A DNA stretch of 64,000 nucleotides from Polyangiaceae bacterium (GCA_015075635.1 JABTUA010000002.1:3156292-3220291), one strand, 5' to 3'. Shown: positions 44,092-53,767, counted from the first letter of the stretch. The notes: generated from the sequence alone by a model not told the origin. Translations and numbers: made by a program.

Positions 44092-45003
44092 TCAGATCTT
44101 CGTGACCTCCGCGCCCCACACCTCGGGGCCATCGCCGATCTTGCGAAACGCGAAGCTCCCGGCGGGCTCGCTCTCTTCGAGCGCGTAGTACATGCAGCTC
44201 GGGTCGTGGTCGAGCGTGATTCGCAGCGTCTCGCCGCGCGCCAGGGCGCGGAACGCGCCGAGGATGGTGCCGAGCCGATCCTTCGGCTCGACGTCGCGCA
44301 CGTCGACCTCGTGCTCGCCCGAGGGGTGAGCCGAGCCGCAGCCCGCGAGCTTTCGGGACGAGAGCCACTCGTGCCAACGCGGCAGCTCCTCGGGCCTGCT
44401 CGGCGTCAGCACGACCGGACCGCCGTACCCGGAGATCGCGAGATCGACGAACAAGGGACCGACGCCACGTCCGTCCTGATCGCGCTGCTCCGGACCACCG
44501 CCGTACAGGCGCACCAGTCGGAGGTGCTCGTGCAGAGCGAGCAGGACGGCGCCCGACGTCCCGAAATCCTCCGAGCTCGGACGGATCTCCCACGCGAGCC
44601 CGACGGAGGGCGGACTGCCCGCGTTCTCGAGCGCGGTCGTGACGGCGATGACCTGGTCGAGGTCGGTGCCCAAGCCGAGGAGCAGTGTCCCGCCCGCTCG
44701 TGCGAAGAGCCGTGAGAGGTCCGCGATGGAGTCGCCGTGCACCGCGCCGAGCGGGATGGAGAGTGGAACCGCGAGGTCGCCGGAGAGCCGAGCGAGGACG
44801 CCCCTCGCGGAGCCCGCGAAGCGCTCGGCGCGAAGCGCGATGACCCGGACCCCCGACGCGCGGACTAGCGCGCCGAGGGCCCGAGCGTCGTCGGCTGTCT
44901 CGACGACGAGCTCGATCCCGTCGAGCCCACGCGCCCGGCACGCGACGTCCAATGCATCGAGCGCGAGGCCGGGCGCTGCCGCAGCGCTCAGCGACAGCTT
45001 CAT
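44092..45003 (-). CDS. TIM-barrel isomerase-like domain fused to DUF2249
   Basis: 303 aa from the ATG at 45001-45003. The first ~220 residues look like a sugar-phosphate-isomerase/epimerase-type TIM barrel (DALDVACRARGLDGIELVVE; GGTLLLGLGTDLDQVIAVTT; RLYGGGPEQRDQDGRGVGPL). The last ~75 are DUF2249 (EVDVRDVEPKDRLGTILGAF, LRITLDHDPSCMYYALEESE), a small fold common in NO-associated gene sets. The fusion is notable. It overlaps the upstream small DUF2249 gene by ATGA, so the two are translationally coupled. Confidence 0.75.
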   Translation of the reverse strand: MKLSLSAAAAPGLALDALDVACRARGLDGIELVVETADDARALGALVRASGVRVIALRAERFAGSARGVLARLSGDLAVPLSIPLGAVHGDSIADLSRLFARAGGTLLLGLGTDLDQVIAVTTALENAGSPPSVGLAWEIRPSSEDFGTSGAVLLALHEHLRLVRLYGGGPEQRDQDGRGVGPLFVDLAISGYGGPVVLTPSRPEELPRWHEWLSSRKLAGCGSAHPSGEHEVDVRDVEPKDRLGTILGAFRALARGETLRITLDHDPSCMYYALEESEPAGSFAFRKIGDGPEVWGAEVTKI

Positions 45004-45230
45004 GCCTTGCTCTTCTCGATGAGGACGCGCCAGACCGCGGGTCCCTGCTCGACGTAGGTCCACTGGAACTGCCCGGTGCGCGTCGCCTCGAATTGCCTCC
45101 GGAGCGGGTAGGGATCGTGGTCGTTGATCAGCGTGAAGGCTTCGCCAGCGCCGAGCGCGTCGAAGGTGCGGAAGATCGCGGGGTGCTTCTCCCGCGGGGG
45201 GACGACGCGGATGTCGAGCTCGATGGCCAT
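45000..45230 (-). CDS. Small DUF2249 protein
   Basis: 76 aa: ELDIRVVPPREKHPAIFRTF, then ALGAGEAFTLINDHDPYPLR and QFQWTYVEQGPAVWRVLIEK. Full-length for DUF2249, the fold of small proteins found beside heme-copper NO reductase-like and hemerythrin-type genes. The conserved DHDPxPLR motif is present. Part of the leftward cluster 47671 to 44092; likely acts with the fused proteins at either side. The biochemical activity of this family is not established. Confidence 0.85.
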   Translation of the reverse strand: MAIELDIRVVPPREKHPAIFRTFDALGAGEAFTLINDHDPYPLRRQFEATRTGQFQWTYVEQGPAVWRVLIEKSKA

Positions 45231-45251
45231 TTTCGTTCGGTCTCTCTTTCT

Positions 45252-46034
45252 TCAATCGGGTTTGTGTCTGATGAACAGCCGAACGAGGTCGGCCGACTGT
45301 TCGCGAATCTCGTAGACGAAGCCCTGCTCGTCGAGCCTGGGCAGCAGGAACTGCGGCACGCGGACGTTGAGCTGCACGAGCGTCTTGCCGCGCGGCATCG
45401 TCGCGAGCACCTCGAAGGTGCGGATCATCGGCTCGGGCGGCTCGAGGTCGCGCACGTCGAGGACCATTACGTCCTCGTCCTCGCTCGGGACGCTGGCCGC
45501 CGGCGCCCGTCGCTCGCCCTCGCCGCGGAAGAACCAAACGCGCCAGTCGTCGGCGGCGAGCTGTTCGGTGAAGTGCGCATAGCCCTTCTTCGCGAACACG
45601 CCGTAGAGCGGCGCCGGCTCGAAGATAGCGCGGACGCGGAGGACGCTGTCCGCTTGCAGCGTCCGTGCGGCGCTCATGATGCGGGCGAACGGCTCACGGC
45701 CCGATCGCAGGTCTTCGCGCACGTCGAGGTCGACGACGAGCTCGGCCGGCGTTGCGAGGAGCGAAGCCGGCACGGGCGTCGGCGTGAAGGCCTTCCCGGC
45801 GGGCTCGGGCGCCGGTGGCTGGTCCTCGAGCGCTCGGTTCAGGCGCTCGACCAACGCGGAGGCTTCGAGCCCGGCGATCTGCGCGGCCTGCTCGACCGTG
45901 ACCCGCGGGGCCATGTTCTTTCGGAGCGAGGGATCCCGGAGCTTCTCGAAGGGCGGCGCGGCAGCGGCCAGCACGTCGAGGAGCCGCTCGTCCTCTGCGA
46001 GGACGGCGGACAGCCTGTCGGCCGCGCGGATCAC
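45252..46034 (-). CDS. DUF1858-like domain with two DUF2249-like domains
   Basis: 260 aa. N-terminal ~75 residues match DUF1858-type helices (LDVLAAAAPPFEKLRDPSLR, ITVEQAAQIAGLEASALVER-like segment). Two DUF2249-like units follow: ELVVDLDVREDLRSGREPFA to VWFFRGEGE, and VMVLDVRDLEPPEPMIRTFE to IREQSADLVRLFIRHK. A linker with Pro/Ala separates the first. Overlaps the DUF59 gene upstream by 4 bp. No metal motif is evident. Role inferred only from co-location with NO-type genes. Confidence 0.75.
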   Translation of the reverse strand: MIRAADRLSAVLAEDERLLDVLAAAAPPFEKLRDPSLRKNMAPRVTVEQAAQIAGLEASALVERLNRALEDQPPAPEPAGKAFTPTPVPASLLATPAELVVDLDVREDLRSGREPFARIMSAARTLQADSVLRVRAIFEPAPLYGVFAKKGYAHFTEQLAADDWRVWFFRGEGERRAPAASVPSEDEDVMVLDVRDLEPPEPMIRTFEVLATMPRGKTLVQLNVRVPQFLLPRLDEQGFVYEIREQSADLVRLFIRHKPD

Positions 46035-46327
46035 AGCGCGCCCCTCTGCGCGAGGCCGGGGTGCCAGCGCGGATCCCAGACCAGGTTCGGGATCACCTCG
46101 CGTACGCCCGGCACCACGCCGACGGCGCTGAGGATCCCATCGGTGATGATCCGCTCCATGGGGCAGCCCGGTGTCGTGAGCGTGAAGGTCACGTCGACCG
46201 AGCCGTCCTGGATCTCCACGTCATAGACGAGCCCGAGGGTCACGATGTCCAAGCCGATCTCCGGGTCGATAACGTCGCGGAGGGCGGAGTAAACCGGTTC
46301 GGTCGTGGAGAGATGCCTGTCATTCAT
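46031..46327 (-). CDS. DUF59/MIP18-family metal-sulfur assembly protein
   Basis: 98 aa from the ATG at 46325-46327. Matches the MIP18/PaaD/SufT fold: LRDVIDPEIGLDIVTLGLVY, TLTTPGCPMERIITDGI (with the conserved Cys) and a terminal NLVWDPRWHP. Family members help place or repair Fe-S or other metal centres. ATGA-type overlaps link it to both neighbours, so it is in one operon with the DUF2249 proteins and the membrane protein. Its client may be that heme or Fe-S membrane system. Confidence 0.85.
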   Translation of the reverse strand: MNDRHLSTTEPVYSALRDVIDPEIGLDIVTLGLVYDVEIQDGSVDVTFTLTTPGCPMERIITDGILSAVGVVPGVREVIPNLVWDPRWHPGLAQRGAL

Positions 46328-47631
46328 GCGAGCTTCCTCTGGGCGAGCCGGGTGATGACGATGACCTGAAGCCACGCGCCGGCCGCGAACACGATGGCAG
46401 CCATACGCGCGAGGACCACGGATCCGATGAAGGTGGCGACGGCCAGGCCGACCAGGCCGGCCACGAGGAGCGCGGCGTCTGCCAGCGCGACTCGCTCCGA
46501 GTAGAGCTCCGAGACCTTCGGGACCTTGCGCTTGCCGAGCAGCGGTCCGTAGCGATGGTTCCAGACCAAGAACGGGACGATCTTGTAGTAGTGGCCCGCG
46601 ACGAAGAGCGTGACGGCCCCGAGCAAGACGACGAAGTAGGTCGTGAGCAGGCGCGGATCGGCGAGGCCGCGGGTGAGCGCGAACGGCGCGAGCACGACCG
46701 CGAGGCCGAGCCCGGCGAGACCGGAAGCAACAAGGCGCATCCCCGGATCGATCGCCCTGCGCTTTCTGTGCTTGAAGAACGTCGCAGCCTGCACGAGGAG
46801 CGCAAGGACGCCGGCAGAGCCGAGCGCAGCCGCGGCGGAGAGCCGCGCCGAGCCGCCCCAAGGCATGCTGAGCAGCGTCGCGCTGCCGAACAAGAGCCCG
46901 ATGGCCACCCATGCCGGGCGCTCACTCGCGCCGTGGGTGAGCAGGAACATGGGCAGGAGCCGGTGCGCAACGCCGACCATGACCATCAGAACGAAGCCAA
47001 GGATCGCGATGTGTGCGTGCTGGCCGATCGTTCCGAACCGGTCGGACAAGAGGGCGCCATCTCGAAGGTTCAGCGCGAGCACGACGCCGTACGCGGGCGT
47101 CGCGAGCAGGAAGATCGCGGCCCCGGCGAGCGCCCACCAGGTGAGGTTCCGCTCGCGGACGGGGATCAACGTCGCCGCCAAGTTCACCGCGAAAGCCGCG
47201 AAAGCCAGCGAGAGCGCGAACGCCCCAAAGAGCAAGAGGGGCCTGCTCGAGGCGAGGAGCGCGACGACGAAGCTTCCGACCCCCAGGGTCTGGGCTGCAA
47301 ACGAGAGGTGAGCGAGCGGCGGGAAGCGCACCGAGCGGCCGACCGCGACGGGGAGGAACTGACAGAGCGCGCCGAAGATCGACAGCACGATCCAGCCGAG
47401 GGTGAAGAGGTGCACCAGGGCGACGACCCGCGGCACGAAGAAATGACCCCGCGACAGATCTGGCGCCGCGAGGACCAGCGTGCTTGCTCCGACCGCGTAG
47501 AAGACGAGCGCGGCGAGGAAATGCTGACCCGGCAGCCATGGCGGGACCAGCGCCGGCGAGACGAAGCCCGGAAGGGACGGCGCCCCGGGCGAAGCGGTCG
47601 CCCGCGCGGGGCCGGCGATGGTCGGGAGCAT
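46324..47631 (-). CDS. NnrS/heme-copper-oxidase-I-like multi-pass membrane protein
   Basis: 435 aa from the ATG at 47629-47631 (a TTG at 47664 would add 11). About twelve TM helices. His residues are placed in helices like heme or metal ligands: VALVHLFTLGWIVLSIFGAL, QHAHIAILGFVLMVMVGVAH and FVAGHYYKIVPFLVWNHRYG. The pattern is related to NnrS and to subunit I of cbb3/NO-reductase-type enzymes, but it is short and lacks a clear copper-site set. It probably handles NO or heme; the exact role is unresolved. First gene of the leftward NO-type cluster behind its activator. Confidence 0.75.
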   Translation of the reverse strand: MLPTIAGPARATASPGAPSLPGFVSPALVPPWLPGQHFLAALVFYAVGASTLVLAAPDLSRGHFFVPRVVALVHLFTLGWIVLSIFGALCQFLPVAVGRSVRFPPLAHLSFAAQTLGVGSFVVALLASSRPLLLFGAFALSLAFAAFAVNLAATLIPVRERNLTWWALAGAAIFLLATPAYGVVLALNLRDGALLSDRFGTIGQHAHIAILGFVLMVMVGVAHRLLPMFLLTHGASERPAWVAIGLLFGSATLLSMPWGGSARLSAAAALGSAGVLALLVQAATFFKHRKRRAIDPGMRLVASGLAGLGLAVVLAPFALTRGLADPRLLTTYFVVLLGAVTLFVAGHYYKIVPFLVWNHRYGPLLGKRKVPKVSELYSERVALADAALLVAGLVGLAVATFIGSVVLARMAAIVFAAGAWLQVIVITRLAQRKLA

Positions 47632-47670
47632 GCTGCCGCTGGCCCCCTGCACGCCGGATGCCAACCCGCT

Positions 47671-49010
<1,340 letters not shown>

Positions 49011-49011
<1 letters not shown>

Positions 49012-49047
49012 GCCATATTTGGCATGCGCGGCACGTCAAATATGACA
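49011..49047. promoter_or_regulatory. Two 14-bp palindromic operators at divergent promoter
   Basis: TGCCATATTTGGCA (49011-49024) and CGTCAAATATGACA (49034-49047). Read on opposite strands they share the pattern TGYCATATTTGRCR, with centres 23 bp (about two helix turns) apart. The first touches the activator's start codon, the second faces the gene at 49127. Good candidates for activator or repressor binding sites controlling both directions. Confidence 0.6.
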
Positions 49048-49096
49048 AGAGTGGCATAGCCGGCCGTTTTGGAGGCCGGGAGCCGCCGCCGCGCGG

Positions 49097-49112
49097 TGGC
49101 ATGGCCCTGGCA
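49097..49112 (+). promoter_or_regulatory. Sigma-54 (-24/-12) promoter candidate
   Basis: TGGCATGGCCCTGGCA fits TGGCACGN4TTGCA with two mismatches and keeps the key GG and GC dinucleotides at the right 10-base spacing. It reads toward the gene starting at 49127 and lies beside a sigma-54 activator gene, which raises its credibility. One caution: the predicted start would be about 49122, after the AAGGAAA Shine-Dalgarno-like sequence, leaving an almost leaderless RNA. Confidence 0.45.
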
Positions 49113-49126
49113 AGGAAACCCTCGCG

Positions 49127-49729
49127 ATGATCCATCCCGAGGTGACCATCACTGAGGTCGCGTTGCGAGCTTTCCGCGATGCCGCGGCCGAGTCCGCCGA
49201 TGGCGAGGTGCTCCGTCTGACGATCGACGCGAAGTTCCAGAACGATTTGTACTTCGGCCTCGGCCAGCCGAACGACGTCGTCGTCGACGTGAGCGGGCTC
49301 AGGCTCGCGATGGACCCACGCACTGCGCGACGGGCCAACGGGCTCAGGATCGACTTCATCGCCGACGGCGCCACCGGACCGGGCTTCAAGCTCGACAACC
49401 CCAACCAATCGAGCGCCGTCCAGGGCGTTTGCCCCGCCGACGTACTGCGGATGCTCGAGAAACGCGAGCGGTTCCAGCTCATCGACGCGCGGAGCGCGGA
49501 CGAGCGTGAGAAGGCCAGGCTGGAGGCCGCGCGGGCGCTCGACGCGGCGTACCAGGCCGAGCTCGACACCCTGCCGCGGAGCACGAAGCTCGTCTTCATG
49601 GGGCACCACGGCACTGGCGGACGGGAGACCGCACGACAGTTCCACGCTCGAGGCTTCATCGACGTCTGGTACGTGGTCGGCGGCATCGACGCTTGGTCCA
49701 CGATGGACCCCGACGTCTCGCGCTACTGA
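49127..49729 (+). CDS. HesB/IscA-like and rhodanese-like fusion without usual cysteines
   Basis: 200 aa. Residues 1-95 resemble the A-type Fe-S carrier fold (LRAFRDAAAESADGEVLRLT, ending GPGFKLDNPN), but the Cys ligands are absent. Residues 100-200 are a rhodanese domain (ADVLRMLEKRERFQLIDARS, VVGGIDAWSTMDPDVSRY) whose active-site loop is GHHGTGGR, with His in place of the catalytic Cys; the only Cys (GVCPADVL) is in the linker. So it is probably a binding rather than catalytic protein. First gene of the rightward operon. Confidence 0.78.
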   Translation: MIHPEVTITEVALRAFRDAAAESADGEVLRLTIDAKFQNDLYFGLGQPNDVVVDVSGLRLAMDPRTARRANGLRIDFIADGATGPGFKLDNPNQSSAVQGVCPADVLRMLEKRERFQLIDARSADEREKARLEAARALDAAYQAELDTLPRSTKLVFMGHHGTGGRETARQFHARGFIDVWYVVGGIDAWSTMDPDVSRY

Positions 49730-49761
49730 GTCATGGCACGCTCGCTGCAACGGGTGGGCCC

Positions 49762-49947
49762 GTGATCGATCCAAGATGGCTGAAGCCGGCCCACCCCGAG
49801 CGAGTCTGCTGGGGGTGTGAGAAGCTATGCCCCATCAGCGATCTGACTTGCGGCAACGGCACCGAGCGCACGCCGCACCCTGTCGAGCTGTTCGGCGAGG
49901 ATTGGCAGGCCTGGCGGGACGACGGCGAGCAGCCGCCCGAGGACTGA
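49762..49947 (+). CDS. DUF3079 protein
   Basis: 61 aa from the GTG at 49762 (VIDPRWLKPAHPERVCWGCE). A compact conserved sequence with CWGCEKLCPISDLTCGN and HPVELFGEDWQAW. The four Cys could bind zinc or an iron-sulfur cluster. The family is found beside denitrification and oxidase genes in proteobacteria; no function is established. Precedes the FTR1 permease by 3 bp, so co-translated. Confidence 0.72.
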   Translation: MIDPRWLKPAHPERVCWGCEKLCPISDLTCGNGTERTPHPVELFGEDWQAWRDDGEQPPED

Positions 49948-49950
49948 TCC

Positions 49951-50763
49951 GTGCTGCCCACGATCGCGCTCACCTTCCGGGAAGGGCTCGAGGCCTTCAT
50001 GGTCGTCGCGATCACGATCGCGTACCTCCGCAAAGCCGGGCGGAGCGACCTCAGTCGTGTGGCGCGGCTCGCCGTGGTGCTCTCGATCGCCGTGAGCGTC
50101 GGCGCTGGGTGGCTCTTCGGGCAGGCCGAGAACCGGCCGCTCTGGGAGGGCATCCTCGCACTCGTCGCAGCAGTGACCATCGCTCCGCTCACGGTGTACA
50201 TGCTCCGCCACGGTCGAGCCGTGCGCGGCAAGCTCGAGCAGGGGCTCGAGCGTAGGCTCCAGCATCCGCGTGCGTCGAGCGCGGTGTTCTTCTTCGTGCT
50301 GCTCATGGTCACCCGCGAGGGCATGGAGACGTCGTTGCTCTTCTCGACGCTGCTCTTCAGCGTCGGAAAGGCGGAGCTCGTGGTGGGCGCGCTGATCGGC
50401 GTCGGAGCGTCGGCGGCGCTCGCCACCGCGTGCAGCCAGTACGGCCACCGGCTCCAGCTCGGACGCTTGCTCCAGATGACGGGCGTCTTCCTGCTCGTCT
50501 TCTTGGTGCAGCTCTCGATCGTCGGGCTTCACGAGCTCGCGGAGGCCCGCGTCCTGCCGCACAGCGAGGAGCTACACCTGGCGACGGAGGCCTACGGACC
50601 CACCGGCAAGTACGGCGAGTGGCTGAGCTACCTCTTGGTCCTCGCCCCGCTCGCATGGCTCCTCATTTCGATGGTGCGCGGGCGCCGTAGCTCAGACGTC
50701 CTTCCTGTCTCGATTGCGGCGCGGAACGTGCATCAGAGCCGTCCCGGAGGTTCTTGCCCATGA
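49951..50763 (+). CDS. FTR1-family iron permease
   Basis: 270 aa from a GTG. Seven TM helices with both iron-transport motifs: REGLEAF (residues ~9-15) and REGMET (~115-120). FTR1 permeases import ferric iron after oxidation. In this operon with nirK, a HesB-like gene and a cupin it may supply iron for heme or Fe-S cofactors, or help with Cu/Fe balance. Stop overlaps the cupin start (ATGA). Confidence 0.88.
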   Translation: MLPTIALTFREGLEAFMVVAITIAYLRKAGRSDLSRVARLAVVLSIAVSVGAGWLFGQAENRPLWEGILALVAAVTIAPLTVYMLRHGRAVRGKLEQGLERRLQHPRASSAVFFFVLLMVTREGMETSLLFSTLLFSVGKAELVVGALIGVGASAALATACSQYGHRLQLGRLLQMTGVFLLVFLVQLSIVGLHELAEARVLPHSEELHLATEAYGPTGKYGEWLSYLLVLAPLAWLLISMVRGRRSSDVLPVSIAARNVHQSRPGGSCP

Positions 50764-51158
50764 TGAGATCGGAGCTCGCACACCGTGCGGGGCCGGCGAT
50801 GTTGGTCCATCACGTCCCAGCCGCTGCTGGTCACTTCATCCTCTCGCGCCAGATCGACGAGCTGCGTTCGACGGCGCAGTACGCGCTCCGGGGGCGTGCC
50901 GCGCGGACCCTCTTCAAGAGAGCGGAGATGAGCGTCGTGCTCGTGGTTCTGGCGCGCGGTTCGGCGATGACGGAGCACCGCGTGGATCGGCCCGTGTCCA
51001 TCCACACCGTCGAGGGTTGGGTCACGGTCCACGCCCCCGGGGAATCGGTCGAGCACGTTGCCGGCGGGCTGCAGCTGCTCGACCCCTCCGTCGTGCACAA
51101 CGTCGAGGCCCTCGCCGACAGCGCCCTCTTGCTGTCGATTCCCTGGCCCGACTGCTGA
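50760..51158 (+). CDS. Cupin-domain protein
   Basis: 132 aa from ATG at 50760. Beta-barrel pattern: EMSVVLVVLARGSAMTEHRV, GWVTVHAPGESVEHVAGGLQ and LLDPSVVHNVEALADSALLL. Only some His/Glu metal ligands are seen (EHRV, VEHVAG, HNVEA), so a metal-binding cupin is likely. Such cupins occur in many denitrification gene sets with unknown function. Placed between ftr1 and nirK in the operon. Confidence 0.72.
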   Translation: MMRSELAHRAGPAMLVHHVPAAAGHFILSRQIDELRSTAQYALRGRAARTLFKRAEMSVVLVVLARGSAMTEHRVDRPVSIHTVEGWVTVHAPGESVEHVAGGLQLLDPSVVHNVEALADSALLLSIPWPDC

Positions 51159-51187
51159 AGGGCGCGATTTTCCGCCTTGGAGGTTTC

Positions 51188-52252
51188 ATGCGTCGCATTC
51201 GTTCTCTGTTCGTCCTTTCGGCTCTCGCCGCCCTCGGCTGTAGCCGTTCGACCAATGTCACCGCGGAGGGCCGCGACACCGGCGGCTCCGCCAAGGGCGA
51301 TCTCGGGGCTCCCGTCGGCGCGCCCGTGGCGGCCGAGCTCGTGCCCGCTCCGAACGTCTCCAAGCCCATCCGGCGCGACAAGCCCGCTCACGTCGTCGTC
51401 GAGATCGAGACGCGCGAGCTCGAGCTGCCGGTCGGTCACGGGGTCAGCTACCCGTTCTGGACCTTCGGCGGGAAGGTGCCGGGCCAGTTCATTCGCGTGC
51501 GACAGGGCGACACCGTCGAGCTCCGGCTCAAGAACGCGGCGGACAGCAAGATGCCCCACAACATCGACCTACACGCCGTGACCGGCCCCGGCGGAGGCGC
51601 CGTCGCCTCGTTCACTTCGCCCGGCTACGAAACGCGCTTCACCTTCAAGGCGCTCAACCGCGGTCTGTTCGTCTATCACTGCGCGACCGCCCCGGTCGGG
51701 ATGCACGTAGCGAATGGCATGTACGGCCTGATCCTGGTCGAGCCGCCCGGAGGATTGCCGCCGGTCGACCGGGAGTTCTATGTGATGCAGAGCGAGCTCT
51801 ACACCAACGGAAAGTACCGACAGGCCGGGCTCCAGGGCTTCGACGAGCAGCGCGCGATCGACGAGAACCCGACCTACGTCGTCTTCAACGGCAGCGAAGG
51901 CTCGCTCACGGGCGCAAAGGCGCTCCGCGCCAGGGTCGGCGAGCGCGTCCGAATCTACGTCGGCAACGCGGGGCCGAACCTGGTCTCGAGCTTCCACGTC
52001 ATCGGCGAGATCTTCGACAAGGTCTGGACCGAGGGAGGCAGCCGCGTGCAGGAGAACGTGCAGACCACGCTCATCCCGGCCGGGGGCTCGGCGATCGTCG
52101 AGTTCCAGGTCGAGGTTCCCGGCGACTACGCGCTCGTGGATCACTCGATCTTCCGCGCCTTCCACAAGGGCACGGTCGGCACGTTGATGGTCGAGGGTGA
52201 GGAGAACCCCCGGGTGTTCGGCGGCCAGCAGGTGATCGGGGCGGCTCACTAG
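51188..52252 (+). CDS. nirK: Copper nitrite reductase NirK lipoprotein
   Basis: 354 aa from the ATG at 51188. Lipobox (AALGCS) anchors it to a membrane. The first cupredoxin domain has HNIDLHA and VYHCATAPVGMH, which carry His, Cys and Met ligands of the type 1 copper and a His of type 2. The second domain has SSFHVIGEIFDKVW and ALVDHSIFRAFHKG. Reduces nitrite to NO. Shine-Dalgarno GGAGG is 5 bases before the start. A second copy's end is at 2-226, so the genome has at least two. Confidence 0.94.
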   Translation: MRRIRSLFVLSALAALGCSRSTNVTAEGRDTGGSAKGDLGAPVGAPVAAELVPAPNVSKPIRRDKPAHVVVEIETRELELPVGHGVSYPFWTFGGKVPGQFIRVRQGDTVELRLKNAADSKMPHNIDLHAVTGPGGGAVASFTSPGYETRFTFKALNRGLFVYHCATAPVGMHVANGMYGLILVEPPGGLPPVDREFYVMQSELYTNGKYRQAGLQGFDEQRAIDENPTYVVFNGSEGSLTGAKALRARVGERVRIYVGNAGPNLVSSFHVIGEIFDKVWTEGGSRVQENVQTTLIPAGGSAIVEFQVEVPGDYALVDHSIFRAFHKGTVGTLMVEGEENPRVFGGQQVIGAAH

Positions 52253-52262
52253 GGAGGCGTTC

Positions 52263-53102
52263 ATGTCCGTCTCTTTCGCCGGCCTGCTCCTCTCGACGCT
52301 TTCGCTCTGGGTCGCGACCGAGCCTGACGCCGTTCGGCAAGCCGCCGATCGCTGGCTTGCGCCCGATGCGGTCGCTCCCGCGATCGAGTGGGTCCGAGTG
52401 CCGCGTGGGACCTACCGGCCGCTGTTCGCCCCGAGCCCCGAAGAGACCGAGATGGTCATCGGCGAGCTACTCGTGGCCAAGACGCCGACCACGAACGCCG
52501 ACTTCCTCCGGTTCGTGCGCCGGCATCCGGAGTGGCGCCGTGACCGCGTCTCGCGCCTGTTCGCCGACGACGGCTATCTCGGGCACTGGAAGGCGGAGAC
52601 GGAGCTCGAGCCCCGCGCTCGGAAGCAACCGGTGACGAACGTGAGCTGGTTCGCCGCGCGGGCATACTGCGCTGCAGAGGGAGCCCGACTGCCGACCGAC
52701 GCCGAGTGGGCGCGGGTCGCGGCCGCGAGCCCGAGCCGTTCCGACGGGCGTGAGGACCCGAAGTGGTCGAAGGCGATCCTCGACTGGTACGCGAAGCCGT
52801 CGCGTGGGCCCGAGCGAGACGTCGGCGCCGGCGCTCCGAACTTCTGGGGCATCTCCGACCTGCACGGCCTCGTGTGGGAGTGGGTGCTCGACTTCAACTC
52901 CACGCTCGTCACGAGCGACAGCCGCAACACGCAGAGCAACTACAAGACGAGCTTCTGTGGAGCGGGCGCGCTCGCCGCCCGCGATCCCGAGGACTACGCG
53001 AGCTTCATGCGCACCGCGTTCCTGAGCTCGCTCGGAGCTCGGAACGTCGCTCGCCACCTCGGGTTCCGCTGCGTGCGGGACACTGAAAAGGAAGCATCAT
53101 GA
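52263..53102 (+). CDS. Formylglycine-generating-enzyme (SUMF1/PvdO) family protein
   Basis: 279 aa, a paralog of 237-1025 with the same layout: N-terminal signal-like segment, VPRGTYRPLF, GARLPTDAEWARVA, LHGLVWEWVLDF and NVARHLGFRCVRD. Slightly longer in the middle (SPSRSDGREDPKWSK). As in the other copy a lone Cys (SFCGAGAL) replaces the usual Cys pair. The gene is 10 bp after nirK and overlaps SCO1, so it is part of a fixed three-gene module probably needed for NirK assembly. Confidence 0.82.
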   Translation: MSVSFAGLLLSTLSLWVATEPDAVRQAADRWLAPDAVAPAIEWVRVPRGTYRPLFAPSPEETEMVIGELLVAKTPTTNADFLRFVRRHPEWRRDRVSRLFADDGYLGHWKAETELEPRARKQPVTNVSWFAARAYCAAEGARLPTDAEWARVAAASPSRSDGREDPKWSKAILDWYAKPSRGPERDVGAGAPNFWGISDLHGLVWEWVLDFNSTLVTSDSRNTQSNYKTSFCGAGALAARDPEDYASFMRTAFLSSLGARNVARHLGFRCVRDTEKEAS

Positions 53103-53767
53103 ACGCGAAGACCGCCCTGCTGCTCGTCGCTCTGTCACTGACCGGCTGCGGCCAGAAGCCCGGCTCCCCGCCGAGCCCCGAGAGCACGAGCGTCGCCACC
53201 ATCCCGGGGCACGAGACGCTGCCGGCCGGCGCGGCCGCCTCCGGGGCGAGCCTCTACGAGCTCGAGCTCGCGCTGACCGACCAGGACGGCCGCCGCATCG
53301 GCCTGGACCACTTTGCGGGCCAGCCCGTGATCGTGAGCATGTTCCATGGAAGCTGCCCCTACGCTTGCCCCATGCTCATCAGCGACATCAAGCGCGTGAT
53401 GGCGGCGCTGGATCCCGAGACGCGCAGGGCCACGCGCGTACTCTTGGTGAGCTTCGATCCCGAGCGCGACACGCCCGCCGCCCTCGATGAGCTCGCCAAA
53501 CGCCACGAGTTGGACGAGCGAGCCTGGCGCTTGACCCGCGCGTCCTCGGAGGACGTGCGCCAGCTCGCCGCGGTGCTCGGCATTCGCTACCGGAAGCTCG
53601 AAAACGGCGCGTTCAATCACTCCACGGTGCTCACCGTGTTGAGCCCCGACGGCGTAGCGCGCTTCCGCCAGGACGGGCTGGGAGATCCGCCCGAAGCGAC
53701 GGCCCGTGCCGTGAAGGCCGCGCTGGAGCGCGACGGCCGGCCGAGGCTTGGACTTCTCGACCGTTAG
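53099..53767 (+). CDS. SCO1/SenC family copper-chaperone lipoprotein
   Basis: 222 aa. Lipobox LTGC, copper motif HGSCPYACPMLISDIKR, and the distal His in FNHSTVLTVL. A paralog of 1022-1684, with the same place in the module and the same ATGA overlap. Delivers copper, most likely to NirK. The last gene on this strand before a convergent glutamate-synthase-like gene; the 125-bp gap shows no clear terminator. Confidence 0.88.
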   Translation: MNAKTALLLVALSLTGCGQKPGSPPSPESTSVATIPGHETLPAGAAASGASLYELELALTDQDGRRIGLDHFAGQPVIVSMFHGSCPYACPMLISDIKRVMAALDPETRRATRVLLVSFDPERDTPAALDELAKRHELDERAWRLTRASSEDVRQLAAVLGIRYRKLENGAFNHSTVLTVLSPDGVARFRQDGLGDPPEATARAVKAALERDGRPRLGLLDR

